Counted from the first letter of the stretch, positions 51,650 through 64,000 are shown. The stretch: DNA of 64,000 bases from Combretum micranthum (GCA_024138025.1 JAMXBD010000638.1:434001-498000), one strand, 5' to 3'. Notes: a model not told the origin generated them from the letters alone. Made by a program: numbers and translations.

Positions 51650-52640
51650 CATGTGAAGCCAATTGTAACTAATCGAAGTGGTGTAGGAGCTTACATGGTA
51701 AAATTTTTTTTCGAAATTTTCAATGTTTACCCCAACTTGGAATCCAAATTTTGAAAAAAAAAAAAAAACAATTCAATAATATCAAAATAAAGTAAATTAG
51801 AGCTCAAAAATATTTTTAGAAGAAATTCAAAATTTGGCTAAGATAAATAAATTAGACTTTTTGGAACTATTTAAATCATTATCACCCTATAAGATTAGTT
51901 AAAAACCCTAAATATGTTAAAATTAGTTAAAATTCCATATATGTAAAGGATGGACATGTAGGATTACACCACATGGCACATTGTAATTGTAATTAAACGC
52001 ATCATATTCTTTTTTCAAAAATCATAGCACCTATATATCTCTTTTATTTTTCTACCTCCCTTTCTCCAAGGCTTAAGGTAAGAACCTCTAAAACCCTAAA
52101 CCCTAACCTCATTTTAGTGTTAATTAAGTTGGATTAATGAAAGACTAACATTAAATAGCTTCTACTACATATTTTACACTAGGCAATGTGGAGAATGAAG
52201 AGAAATTAGAAGAAGAATGAAGTATCTAAGTAAAATGATCGAAACACCAATTATAAAAAAAAAATTAAAATCATTCGAAGTCATGTAGAAGCTTGAAGGG
52301 CCAATTTTTCAAAATTTTCAATTATGCCCCAAACTAAGAACTTAAATTCTTGAAAATTAAAAAACAATAAATTAAATTATATCAAAATTTAGTAACCTTT
52401 TTTAATAAACTCTTTACAACAAAAATCAAAATAATGCAAATTTAGACTTTTTTTCTTAAACTTACAATTTTGCCTTTATCCAAGAATTTACGTAAAATTA
52501 AAAATTTAAGTAAAATAAATAAATTAGACTTAGTTTTGTTCTTTTCTTTTGGGTCAACAATTATACTTAGTCGAACTATTCAATTAATTATTAGCTGATA
52601 AGATAAATCAAAAACCCTAAACTAGTTAAAACTAGTTAAA
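51650..52640 (+). repeat. Repeat J: x-y-x tandem arrangement
   Basis: Segment x at about 51650-51945 (GAAGTGGTGTAGGAGCTT ... AAAACCCTAAA...TTAGTTAAAATT) recurs at about 52270-52640 (GAAGTCATGTAGAAGCTTG ... AAACTAGTTAAAG). Segment y lies between them (about 51946-52260: ATATGTAAAGGATGG ... CAATGTGGAGAATGAAG). A second y lies right of LTR H (56303 on and about 57310-57560). The unit length is therefore about 620 bp. Non-coding. Confidence 0.5.
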
Positions 52641-53980
52641 GTTTTTGTAACGCCCTAACTTAATGGCATTACGACTCGCCACATGTCCCCTCTTACATAG
52701 GACACGCAAAAGCTATAACATTCTAAATCAACAAAACAAACATAAAATAACAATCTATATAAAACTCTCATAGAGGGTTCTTCAGAAGGTTCAAAATCTG
52801 TATATCATATAAAAATAATATCCTTCAAAGAATTTATTTAAAACCAAATATAGTTGGCAAAACCAAAGCTAACAGATCCAAATAATTCTAATCTCCATTA
52901 TTACATATAAACTCTCAAGAAACCTTTCATAACTTTTAACAATAAAGAAATCCATAATCATAATTATTTAAAATATCCAAAATCTTAAAATTCATAAATT
53001 CTTAGAAACATAAAGATTCTAAAGCATTATTCCATAAGTCTTCCAAGAATTCTAATTAAAATTTTCTCATATCTCCTATATCCAAAATATATTCTTCAAC
53101 AAGGTAATCGGGTTCACTACCGCTATCCCCATGATAAAAAGAAAAAAAATACAGATCATAATCAGATAAATCATATATTACTTCTTCATCACCTGTACCT
53201 GAAAAATGAAAGGAATGAGCGAAATCGCCCAGTACCCAATCCACAAAACAAATGCATATGCATACGCAACTTATATATCAAATACAACTTAATCTAATGC
53301 AAATAACCAGATTATTATCTTTATTAAGCCAGCAAATCAACACAATCTAGAACTACTGTATATTAGTCATAAAACCGGAGTAACTCAGACCCCATTAGAA
53401 ATTAACCAACTCTTTTGAACATAAGTAATTATATACATATATTAATGAATGGGTACTCCCCAAACACCCACGGCCATACTACCAAATCATCTAAATCTAT
53501 TGGAATTATCTCAATGCATGAGTCCACTAGGGATAACCTCACACAAAGATCATCAAGATGCCATACTAGTATTACTATCTGCCAAGTCTTTATTAGTCAT
53601 AGCGAAACACATCCAGAAAAAACAATTTAATTAAGCTAAATAGATTTAGATACATTATTCATCTGTTCCTCCAACAAAACATACAGAAAACTAAACCTGT
53701 AGACACCTACAGCAAACAAGGAAATGTCGTACCTTTTTCAATTTCAAGAACAATCTCTTCAAAATCACAAATCCTTATAAGCAACAACAAATCAATCCTC
53801 CAAATCTCCTAATTAACAAAATATAATAGAAATGAAATAAGCATCGTCCTTATAAACAAACCCTAAAATCTCAAAATTCTCCAAAGCCCTAACCTTATGA
53901 AATCCTCAATCTCACCTTCTTCTTAATCAAACTCCACAGAATTCTCACAAGAACAACTCCTTTTCACCAAAACCTTAATT

Positions 53981-55542
53981 TGTAAAATCCAGCAATTACA
54001 GACAAATCATCATAAAAATCAAACTTTTATAGAATCTATGTTTAATAGGATAAAAACTATTGGGTTTCCATAGGGTTTTAAAATTATAAAGATCAAATCT
54101 TTCACAGCAGAATTCAAAAAAAAAAAAAAAAACCTAACTCAGTATCCATGTGTATTGATTAGATTAAAACAAAAAATAATTTGATTTCGATCCTTTAAAA
54201 GCTTGAAACTTGAAATCAATATATAGATCGGATTTGTAGATATCACAAATTCGCAATACCCTCTACGGTATCCACACGAATGAATACTTCTTCAAAAAGG
54301 ATCCTACACGTGCCACCGTGATCTAGAAAACTTCTAGATAATATTGGGATTTTCATAAACGACTCTTCGTGTTTCTCTCTTTTTAAGGTTTGCAGATTTT
54401 CTCTGCCGGTCTAATGTCGACAGATAAGTCGTTAACCCTAGAGAGATCTTTTATGTGCCTTTTATTCATTCTCACATGAGTAATGACATTAGTGCCCCTT
54501 AATCTAATTAGGAATAATATTTCTTAAAATATAATTCTTGCACATAACAACGTAATAATTTATTATTACTCTCAATAATAATAAATTATTATTCCTATAA
54601 GACATTAAATTTAGTCCATGATCCTTTAATTTATTATCATTCTTGATAATAATAAATTATCATTCCCACAAGACATTAAATTTAGTCCATAATTCTTTTG
54701 ACTCGTTCTTTTGTGTGTGACCTATAGGTTCACTTAATGTTGGCAATTGACCTAAAACAATTTTAGTCAACAAAACATAAATGGCATTTAGCAAGACATT
54801 ATGTTTACCTAAATCAAGTGAAGATCGATGATCCGATTTTTACCTAATCCATAACTTATGTCATTATCCTTTTGTCAAATGATATCTAGATTGAACATAA
54901 GGCATGGATAGTGTCATCCTTATATCGTTCAATCTTATCATTTCTCGATTTCTAAGTAAACTGATAAAAACAAATGAAATTGATCACACTATCAATTCAT
55001 TTGAGCATGGCCATGCATTTCTCAGTCTCACTCATCGAGGGGCCTAGAGATATCTCTCTCATAACGAGAGGGATAAATCCTATCTTAATCACTCAATTTC
55101 CTCTACATGATTTACATTATACCCAATCTCAACCTTTATAATTATCTGGTTAAAGACAACGTTTGATTGAGTTGAAACATTACCTTATGTTGGAATCCAT
55201 GGTGATTTTTGGTCTGAGGATACGATGACATTTTATTTTGAGAATCACTTATGACACTAATCCATGTAGTGATCTCAAAGCGGGTCAGTCCAACACATAA
55301 TTCTCCAACATGTACCTATGAGTTTGATTTGTATCTCCATACAAATAAACATCCCATGATTATCAATCAAACCTCATACTAGATTTAATTCACTATTTTT
55401 CCCATAATAATGAGCATCTAGAGACATTTAGAATAATTAAATTATTCATGGATTCTATTTTAAAGTAAAAATGCAAACAATATAATAGAAATGTTTATGA
55501 ATGACAATATCCAGTAATTGGCCTAGGGCATAATCACCAACA
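53981..55542 (-). mobile_element. Copia-type solo LTR nested in LTR H
   Basis: On minus it starts TGTTGGTGATTATGCCCTAGG, a start typical of SIRE/Maximus-like copia LTRs (recognised from memory). The left border is uncertain: TGTAAAATCC at 53981 is the best TG...CA end, but the pentamer AAAAC right of the element (55543-55547) also occurs at 53969-53973. No internal domains remain, so I call it a solo LTR of about 1.56 kb. Confidence 0.5.
54553..54697. repeat. 71-bp tandem duplication with AT hairpins
   Basis: GACATTAAATTTAGTCCAT occurs at 54601 and 54672, 71 bases apart, with the preceding sequence also duplicated. Unit 1 contains AATAATTTATTATTA and its exact complement TAATAATAAATTATT separated by a short loop; unit 2 has a decayed version. 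Confidence 0.65.
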
Positions 55543-56439
55543 AAAACTTACTTCGATAATCTTCTAAATCCAAATATTAAATTTCTGCAATTATAATCAA
55601 ACAAAAACTCCAAAAGAACAACTTCCTCCAAAACCCTAGATTTGAGAAATCAATAAGAACAAACACTCGAAAATAATCTTTTCATTTCAAATCTACGATA
55701 AAAGAAGATATAACTTACTTGATTCAAATCTTACTCCTTGATCTAATCCCTGAAGAACAGATCCTGGATTGAAAACTTGGGTTTCTCTAAAGAACTCCTT
55801 CAAAAATCCAAACAAAACTTTAAGAGAACGAATCGATTCATGAAGAACTTGATAGATGAAGGCGGAATTACTTACACTTTGATTCAAATCCGATCTCTAT
55901 GTGATTCTCTCTCCCAATAACACTTAAGAACTCTAAAAATGCTCTTTGGATGACAAAGGAGAAAAGAACTTATGAGGAACACAAACCCTAGAAGTCTATT
56001 TATAAAAAGAACTTTGGGCATGAAAGTTAGTACCCAAAGCCGGCGACCTTGCCACTTAAGCCGGCCTTCCCACAAACACGAAAATTTGTCGAGATATTTA
56101 AGCTGCCATCTTACATACATAGGTCAGTGGCCTTCACTTAAAAGCTAGCAACTTTGACATAGGCTTAAGTCCATTCATCCAATTTTTCGCGTACCTCTTC
56201 CCCGAGCTTAAATCCACCTATTCAAAGACAAAAATCCCCTTTTAAACAACTTAAAATTTCACTTTTACCCTTCATTATGAATTTATTTACTTTTATATTA
56301 TAGTTTTTATATATGTAAAAGGTGGATGCCCAGGATTGCATTATGTAACACAATGTAGTAAAAAAACACCATTATACCTTTCTAAAACCTTAGTGGCAGG
56401 TGTCATCCCCTTTTCTTGTTAAACTAAAATATCCTATAT

Positions 56440-57310
56440 GTGATTTTGATGAGAGTAAATATTATGTAAGAGTTATTGTAAACACACTCCACTTTCATAA
56501 GATTAATAATTTGTTGTAAGGAAATATATGTATAGAAATTTGTGTTATGTGTGCTATGCTTTTGTGTTTGCAGGTATAGCATTGGTAAGTTGGTCTAGTA
56601 AAACAAAGCACATATGTGATTGGTCCAACATCCAAGGTATGAAGAGGAAAAACTTGAAGGCACAACAAGGATGAAGTGTGGACCAGCTAGTTGGTAGGAG
56701 CTTACACTGGCGAGCCAGTGGGCCTTTAATTCGACTATTGCATGCATTTAATGTCATCGTTTATCAAACATTATCTAAAATGGATATTTGATCTTTTGAA
56801 GACTATAAATACATGTTCCCTTGGAGTTTCAGACAAATTTTGAAAAGGCTTTCATTTGTAAACAAAGGAATCAGGAATCCATGTTTATTATTGTTCTCTT
56901 ATTCATTATTTTGTAAATTCTAAGTAAAAAAGAGAAAATCAATTTTGAGTGCTTTGTTCACATTTTTGTAAATTCATAAGACAACTCTCTAAAAGTGAAG
57001 GAAATATTTTATTTCCTTGGTATTGCATCTGGTGTATTACTCAGCTAAAGCTCGTATGTTTGTGAAATTAATAAAGTGCATGAAGTCCTCAATTGGAAGC
57101 AATTGGTGATCGTGAAGAGTAGAAAGCGAGTTGAACTCTACATTAAATCTAAGCTTAATTTTTCTATCATTATCTCTTTTATATTTGATATTATAATTTT
57201 TTATTGCTATATCCACTGCTATTGGAGTTTAATTTGATCTTAATGCGTAAAAATTAATTGTTTGTGCATTGTAGGTCAAATACTCAATTCACACCTCCTC
57301 TTGAGCATTT
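56440..57310 (+). mobile_element. LTR-like fragment with TATA box (copia-like, unplaced)
   Basis: CTATAAATAC at 56803-56812 is followed about 480 bases later by TCAAATACTCAATTCACACCTCCTCTTGAG, a junction style seen beside plant copia LTRs. It seems to interrupt the second y segment of repeat J. No tRNA-primer site or TSD was found. Low-confidence call. Confidence 0.3.
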
Positions 57311-57650
57311 TCTAGTGCGTTTTCATTTCTTTCTCTCCCTTTTATTTTCTTTCCTCCCCCTATTTCTTCTCTTCTAGACATGGAACCTACAAACCCTTAA
57401 GAGGTAATTAAAATCCTAAACTTAACCCCATCTTTAGTACTAATTAAGCTAGACTAATGAGAGACTGGCATCAATTAACTTCTAATATGATTTTTACATA
57501 AGGAAATGCAGAGAATGAACAAGTATTAGAAGTAGAGGAAGACTCTCAAGTTCATTAAATCTCGTGATAAGATGAGACTTTAAATTTGGAAGGTGTTTTT
57601 TAGAGTTTTATGACTATTTAATAGTGAAAATGACTTAGGCATACATGCAT
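57311..57650 (+). repeat. Repeat J, second y segment (right part)
   Basis: ACTAATTAAGCTAGACTAATGAGAGACTGGCATCAATTAACTTCTA matches 52120-52170 closely, as do GGAAATGCAGAGAATGAA and the text on either side. Confidence 0.5.
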
Positions 57651-59738
57651 ATGTTCAAAACAACTAAATTTTAAATTTTAGAAGATTTTGGAGGTGTTCA
57701 TTTGGGATTGTAACTAAAAGAAGTGACAATGGTGCAAAATTAAGCAAGGTAAGCTATTAAACTAGTTATAAGTGCTGGAGATTGATAAATATAGGTATGT
57801 GCTTGTTTAGGTCTTTTGTAAATTGCATGCAAGCTTGAAGTTTTATTGTATAAGCTGTTGGAAATTTTATTTCCCTTGATGAAATTAATGATTTAGTTGT
57901 TGTATGCATGAATTTTTGAAGAATAATAAGTTATGGAATGGATTGTGTTGTTGGTTAGTGATTGAGAGTTGAATATTGATGAAACCTATATTAAATATGT
58001 GTGGGTTATTATAATATGCAGTGAATTAGGGAAGGAATGGATGTTTAAAATCTAAAAATTTGATAAATAATGAGGGATCCAACAATTACATGATGGATTA
58101 TAAAGTAATTTATTAATAGGAATGGCATATGGAAGATGAAACTTATGGGAATGGTGTTAAATGACAAATTGTGTTAAATTAATAGTTTATATGGAAAACC
58201 TTATTCGAGTGAGATCATTTATGGATCAAATCGAAGTTGGTTTTGGTAGATTATAATGTAATAAGTTAAAGGAAAATAGCTTTTGAGTAAAGAACGGAGA
58301 AATTGTAGTTTTAGGCTATAATTGGCTAAAGTAGTGATTTAGGAAGCTGTGTTTGAAAATTTGGATTGTGGGCATTCGAGACCATAATAATAAAGAAATT
58401 AATGATTTGATAATAATTCATATGAATAAAAAATCGATTTAAGTATATGTCCTACTATATAGAATTAAAGGGTGTAATGGTTAATTATCAAAATTATGAA
58501 ATTGAAGACTAATTTGTTAGTAAGTTATTGTATGAGGGAATTTGATTATTTAATATTAGAATATGAAATTAATAAAATGGGGAGTAAGATGGTTAGTTGT
58601 ATGATAAGTGATGATGGTATGATGATAAGTATTCAGTGGTGATGGTGAAATGACAATTGTCTGTGAAGATATACGTATTATGATGATAAATGACTAATGG
58701 GATATGGTTAAATGACTTCGAAATTTTTTATGATTTGCTGAAAATTCTTAAATGATCGATGGCATTGCTAATAGATTATTTACATGTGTGAAATTATTGA
58801 AGAAATTATTTGTTGGGAGAATCATAATGTTGATTGGAGGTTTGGAATTGAAATATGTGTATTTATGGGTGTAGCGTGTTTAGCTTTTGGGGGGGAGAGA
58901 AGGAAATTTTAGATTTGAAATTTTGGTTCAATATGATAAATTTGATGTTTAGATGATAAATTTGATGTTTAGATGATAAATTATGAAGTTATGGGCTAAT
59001 AGGAAAAATGCAACGATGAATGTGTATGTGTAGGTAGCATAAATTGTTAATTAGCATAGAATTGAGAATTTTGATAAAAAAAAAAAAAAAACTTGATTCT
59101 ATTAGAGTATAGGGTTAAAATGAAATTGGAAATATTGGATAATAATGTAAAGTATTTGGGAAAAATAACCCTTTAGGAAAGAAATGGAAGTAGTATCAAT
59201 TTTAGGCTATAATTGACTTATTTAGCAAATTGGGAAGCTTGAAATATGGCAAATTGTGTATAAGTTGTTTTAATTTATATCTAGTGGAAATTAATATTTT
59301 TGTGGTAAAATGGTTATAGGAACAATTAAATAGGTATGAGACATGCTTGGTAAGAATAGGGAATACATGGTTAACTATGGTAATGATGGGATTGGAAAAT
59401 AGTTGCCAATGGGTTATAATATGGAAAGAACCTAGGTAGCTAATTATAGATATAAATTAGTAATATGAGGAAATTGAGTTAATAGGTGAGATATTAAATA
59501 TGCTTAAGTTGTGATATATTGACTTTTAATTGGATCATGGACATATGCGTTCACTTGATTATGAAAACAGGCACTTAGATGTGATTATTTAGTTATTAGA
59601 CTTGATTAATTGGTTATGGAATGCTTCCTGGAAATTTTGAAAGATGGCATGTTCTATATGTTAGAGAAATTTATATATACATATTGGGAGGCACTTAGGG
59701 TTTTAGAAAAGGTTATAGCGAGAAATCCTTGCTAGAAA
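57651..59738. other. AT-rich region with degenerate internal repeats, no gene
   Basis: No ORF of interest. TTTTAGGCTATAATTG with similar flanks occurs at about 58308 and 59203, roughly 900 bases apart, suggesting an old direct duplication. A 20-bp unit repeats at 58935. Confidence 0.35.
58935..58982. repeat. 20-bp tandem repeat, 2.4 units
   Basis: GATAAATTTGATGTTTAGAT repeated at 58935 and 58955 without change, then GATAAATT. Confidence 0.85.
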
Positions 59739-61980
59739 TGTAAACCCTTGGATTTTATGGTAAGTTATGCTTAAACCTTATAATTAGAGGTCGACTGGAA
59801 ACTCTAAAAGTCAATAAAGACTATAACAAACCCTAGTATTTAGATCGGCAGTCTTGCGCTCTTAAATATATAACAATAAAATTGAGATAATCGTGGAATA
59901 TGATTCGTAACAATACAAGAAAGTCTAAAAAGATCAGATTCATCAAAATTTAATTCGTTCTGAACCAGAACGGAATCTGTTTTCGAAAAACGTGTTTTAA
60001 GGCTCAGAATAGTACTGATAACACAATTAGACTAGTAACAATACAAATAATTCAAATATATCAGGTTTAAAATTATTTGGTAACTAAAAATATCATATAT
60101 CGTATTTTTACGTGTATTTTTTTAACTACCAGTATTAATTTTTCTTGTCTACTATTCATCACTATTCACCTATCTCTATTTTTCCTTATTACTTATTCTT
60201 ACTATCTATACACCTATTTCTTACATTTTTTTATTTTCAGTACAACTTCACATATCTCACATCCTATTTTTCATTAACAAAAATAAAAAAAAAAAAAAAA
60301 AATTCACTCCCTCTCTTTCCTCCTTTATGCGCAGGCCACCCCTCTCCCTTCCTCTCTATTTTTTTTCAATTTATTTTATTATATCTGATTTCCCTCCATA
60401 AAATTCTATAAATACCCCATCTCCCACCATTTCTTTCACACACTTCATTTCCTTATCAAAACTCTTTCCAAATACCACCACAAAATTTCTCTCCATTATT
60501 TCCTCTCTACAATTCTTTCTTCTTCATCTAACTAATAGGTAAATATCCTAAACCATCTTCATATTGATGTGACTTAGTATGAACACGGTGTATGTTTTCT
60601 AAAAACCCATGGAGGTTAAGAAAGCAACAATATGTTCATACTTTGTTCTTGTTCGTATATTTTTATATCATGAAATTGTTAATAGATTATTTGTTATGTT
60701 CATGTAACTTAGCATGAACATAGTGTGTGTTTTCTAAAAACCTATGAAGGTTAAGAAAACAACATTATGTTTATGTTTTGTTCTTGTTCATACATTATGT
60801 TTTTATTATTATGCTCTTATTATGCTTTTTATTTTCTTTCTTTTCTTTTTCTTTTTTTGGAACTATTCTTTTCTTAGTTCTGGGTTACCTTGATGAAGCT
60901 AAGACTCCCAATACTTGACCTTATTATTACTTGCTTCTTATATATCTCTTTATATCTTATTATATGTTATTATCTTTCATGGCTACATAATCATATTCTT
61001 ACATGATTAAGGTGTTGTTGTCTTAATAAGAAAAATGAAAGGGGTTTCTTTTTTAATGTAGAAAACAAGACTAAACTCACTTCAAAAAAAGGAATTTTTA
61101 TCACTTAACAAAGGATTTTTTTTCAAAAAAATACTTAATTATTGTTTTTAATAAATTCTTTTCAAACCTTAGACAAGATAATCATAAATTTTAAAGTATT
61201 AGTGATAAAGAATTCTTCAAGAATTTAACCAAAGTAGATAACACATGTTTTTCAAAATTTTAACATGAAAGTTTTAGTTTAGAACTTGAAACTAATGATT
61301 CTTTGTTATACAAATCTCTCATAAAAAAATTACTTATAAAAATTTTTACTCTATTTATAACAAATATTAAAAATTAGACAAGTTTTCAAAGTTAAGATAA
61401 AACCAACTCACTAATCCATAAGCCTACTTAAATAAATAAAATTTGTCAAAGGAAGAAAGTTTTAAAGATGATAAACTTAATTACCAAGAAGTAGAAGAAA
61501 ATAAACGTAAAGAGGAAATATACATGTAACACAACTTAAAACATTAGAGATCATCAACCACTTAAAAGAAATTTTGGAAACTTAATTTTTAACCACAAGA
61601 AATAAAAATTGGTAGGTATTTTAAGAAAACCAAGTTTTTGAAAATTTAAATTATCTTTGAAAAAGTTAGGAAATGAAATTATAATAAGAGAACACTCACT
61701 TATAATGACCCAAGAATTTTTAAGTTTCTTTTCAACAACTTAAAGAGAAAATTTCAAAGTTTCTATATTTTAAACTTTTAAAAACAAATTATTTTATGAA
61801 AAATAAATGTTAAGACAACACCACAAAAATCATACATATAATGTGAGTATATTTATATATTCAAAAAGATTTTTCAATTATACAAATATCCATGTATTTA
61901 TTTAAAGGTTTTTGGATGAAGGAAAGTTTGGACAAATGTATTTTGAAAGTTGGGAATTTTTGTAACTATTTTGTCCCCTT
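59739..61980 (+). mobile_element. LTR D (family I), 5' part
   Basis: Starts TGTAAACCCTTGG. It matches LTR B over its first 110 bases (CTAAAAGTCAATAAAG, CAAACCCTAGTATTTAGATC). The TATA CTATAAATACCCC is at 60406-60418, an AG|GTAAATATCC donor at 60539, and TTACCTTGATGAAGCTAAG near 60886. The CATGAACATAGTGTGTGTTTTCTAAAAACC block occurs twice (about 60574 and 60709). Family similarity fades near 61980, before the expected acceptor, and a family II LTR follows at 62187. D is therefore truncated or continues past the window. Confidence 0.6.
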
Positions 61981-62186
61981 TAGCTGGTTATAAGGCAACC
62001 TATGAACATAAAAAATTCTTTTGGAATGAGATGAGTGGGAGTGTTGTGGTAACAGCTAGTGGAGAGGATCTCCTAGGTTATTAGGGGGATGGTGACCTCC
62101 TGCTGCAGTGTCAATTGCTGGAAGCATGTGCATTAGCAATAGTATTATGTCCTTGAGCTTTTCTTTGCTCAGGCTCAATAATGCAC
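61981..62186. other. Unassigned 206-bp segment between LTR D and family II LTR
   Basis: Less AT-biased than its neighbours (GGAGAGGATCTCCTAGG, CTCCTGCTGCAGTG). It matches no other part of the window by eye. No frame is open throughout. Confidence 0.3.
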
Positions 62187-64000
62187 TGTAAAGACCTGAC
62201 CCGTTAAATCCCAAGATTTAGTATACCGAGTCCCCAGTCACATATAATATTTTCACATTATATGTAAGGTTATCCTAAAACTAACAGTTTATGAGAATTA
62301 TTTGATTAATTCTATCAATACTTTATAAATAATTTTTAAACAAAAGAAGATTGCTAATAAAAGCAGTCCATACATATATACATTTATGTACAAAGATTAG
62401 TATCAATATAAGACACTACAAAATTACATGTTGTTCTTGGTACAAAAAGATAAACTAAAGAGATCTTAAAGTTTTTATAAATTAGGCTTATTTAACAAGC
62501 CTCATATATAGAGAATTATGTTTTAAACAAAAGCTTTTCCCGAAAACCAAGGGCATTCGAGTCCTACTAGTCCATAAACCTCTCAAAATCTTACCCGTAT
62601 TCCAGATTATCATACAACACATCTTCAATACCTACAATGCAGCAAAAGTGAGCCAAAAGCCCAGTACGTAATAACAAATACAAAAATAAATTGTCAAGCA
62701 AACTTAATTAAAATGAAATGCATCAACGATCAAGTCATTATTTTGTTAAGTTTTCTTTTAACAAAACAACAGTAGGGTATTCAAATCCCAGAATCACGCT
62801 CTGGGAATTTAGGGGTCCTGAGTAACAGCAGCTACTCAGGGGGTTGATATAAGCAGTTCGAATACTTATATCTTCTATATCTATTCCACAAAGAAATAGC
62901 TTCATTTAGGGCTCCAAAGCCGTTGCCTGACTCTACTTAAACTCAGTTCACAACATGAATCTAGTTCATAAGTCCCCATAAACTTTGAACTAAACCATGA
63001 CATTTCTCCTTAAGTTTAAGCAAACGTTACTCAGATACTATTTTCCTCATCAGCTATCCGCTTAATCATAAACAAATCGCTATTGTATCATAGCGTACCA
63101 TTACATCATGGTAAAGTCATTGCATCATGACTTAGCTTAAGTGCCTAACTAACATGTCATTGCATCATGACAGGTTTACCGCTCCTCGGACTAGATTAAA
63201 CAGCGTAATAGACATCCAGTTCATCAAAATATTAAATCAAATTGAATTAAGTCAAATTTAATAATGCCTATTCTTAGCATACGCCAGGAAAGTTATTACG
63301 TACCTGTACCCAATAGTGTATTACTATATTCACTCGGAGGGGAATTAACTGAATACCTTTAACTGAAATAAGGAATATCAAAACAAATCAATAATCGAAT
63401 TTAGAATATATATATATATATATATATAACACTATTCTAAGTTAACTATACAAGAGATTCAATGAACTTAACATATAGCTTCAACATTTAATTCATACAT
63501 AAAACATGTTTATATAACTTATAGATTCATTAGAAGACCATATATGAAGCAAAGAAGGACAATTGAAGAAGGTTGAAATTGTAAAAACTCAGGGGATACA
63601 CGGGCAACTTTCACAGGCAAATTTGAGCTGAATGCCGATAGCGTTGGAAATATACGCCAGCGGTGTTCAAAAAATCAGTTCTGTGTTCATTTAACACCGA
63701 TTAAAGGCCGTCGGCGTTGAAGCCCTAGTGACCGATGTAAGATTTGAAAAAAAATAAACGCTAGCTAATTTCTTTACAAAAGCTGACAGTGTTATAAGCA
63801 TTGTTAGAAAAATTGGTTCTAATCACATTCAACACCGCCTCTATGTCGATGGCGTTGAAGTACCAGATGCCGGCGTAAACGCAAAAATAGACCTATTCGA
63901 AAATTTTTGTTTCCCCTGTTTTGCACTTCAAAAATTTATAACATAAAGCACTTTTAATCCTTCTTCAAACCCATATTTGGCTTCATACACTATCTTCTAT
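62187..64000 (-). mobile_element. Long LTR, family II, copy 4 (runs off the window)
   Basis: Begins TGTAAAGACCTGACCCG and stays alignable by eye with window positions 1 to about 1900, including CTCAGGGGGTTGATATAAGCAG (about 62837), the ATTGCATCAT cluster (63085-63170) and a GC-rich island (63640-63880). (AT)n tract at 63406-63429. The other end lies beyond 64000. Confidence 0.7.
63085..63170. repeat. Clustered TTGCATCAT motifs in family II LTR
   Basis: Motifs in the contexts TTGTATCAT, TTACATCATGG, TTGCATCATGAC and TTGCATCATGACAGG match, in order, the four motifs at about 874-960 in copy 1. Confidence 0.55.

Larger units (their letters stand above)
52646..56302 (-). mobile_element. LTR H (minus) inserted in repeat J
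   Basis: Perfect 5-bp TSD GTTTT at 52641-52645 and 56303-56307. On the minus strand it ends GGGCGTTACA; its left terminus on minus reads TATAATAT, so TG is changed to TA. Deleting it rejoins the x and y parts of repeat J as they join near 51940. Own length is about 2.1 kb once the nested copia LTR is removed. A GCCGGC-rich patch at about 56038-56075 resembles the family II island. The short ORFs at 53056, 55693 and 55884 look like chance. Confidence 0.6.

Noticed and set aside
52085..52112. CCCTAAACCCTAA words as interstitial telomere repeat
   Set aside because: Only two to three imperfect units that belong to repeat J and recur with it; not a TTTAGGG array.
1..64000. Family II LTRs at both window ends being the two LTRs of one giant element
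   Set aside because: They share orientation, but the 60 kb between contains a host gene and many independent insertions. Separate insertions are far simpler.
1..64000. CRISPR array, bacterial operon or phage
   Set aside because: No regularly spaced identical repeats with unique spacers, no dense ORFs; introns and plant transposons show a plant genome.

Overview
The window looks like nuclear DNA of a flowering plant, most likely a eudicot. It is very AT-rich, has one intron-containing plant-specific gene and a degraded plant-type Ty1/copia element, and is otherwise almost entirely LTR-retrotransposon debris. I cannot name the species.

The only host gene I can support lies on the minus strand at 42.03-45.75 kb. 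Its five exons join in frame to give a 582-residue Ser/Pro/Arg-rich basic protein. It has the DYDWLLTPPGTPLFPS and PNLRTTLPDRPISAGRSRP blocks and the C-terminal SSRYDAxLLKED..NTNWLHSIDD block of the Arabidopsis At2g40070-like family. It sits in a gap of about 10 kb (39.7-49.5 kb) where I find no complete transposon.

Most of the rest consists of long (about 2-4.5 kb), coding-poor LTRs, named here by letter. Several have terminal TGT...ACA ends and 5-bp target-site duplications (TSDs), and many are nested.

Layout: 1-2.76 kb, minus-oriented LTR (family II, cut by the window edge). 2.84-6.66 kb, LTR A (+). 7.48-11.19 kb, degraded Ty1/copia element with both LTRs, a primer-binding site, a polypurine tract and a broken pol. 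11.4-11.8 kb, a tandem array with a unit of about 83 bp. 13.6-28.6 kb, minus LTR G, containing plus LTR B, which itself contains LTR III (14.64-19.09) and a family II LTR (19.62-22.85). 28.59-39.67 kb, a three-level nest: LTR F (+, TSD AGTAT) containing LTR E (-) containing LTR C (+, TSD CTTCC). 39.7-49.5 kb, the gene island. 49.6-50.8 kb, a LINE C-terminal remnant. 51.6-57.6 kb, a tandem repeat J interrupted by minus LTR H (TSD GTTTT), which contains a copia-type solo LTR. 59.74-62 kb, LTR D (+). 62.19-64 kb, another family II LTR (minus), which resembles the start of the window.

The most unusual signal is in the long LTRs. Several carry a TATA box, a short pyrimidine-rich leader, an AGGTAA donor, a pyrimidine-tract/AG acceptor 1-2.2 kb later and, in four of them, a 63-97 nt second exon ending at GTGAGT. 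This is a gene-like spliced layout in DNA that encodes no recognisable protein. Family II and related LTRs also carry GC-rich, quasi-palindromic islands that contrast with the AT-rich surroundings. All alignments were done by eye; boundaries given as approximate could move by tens of bases.
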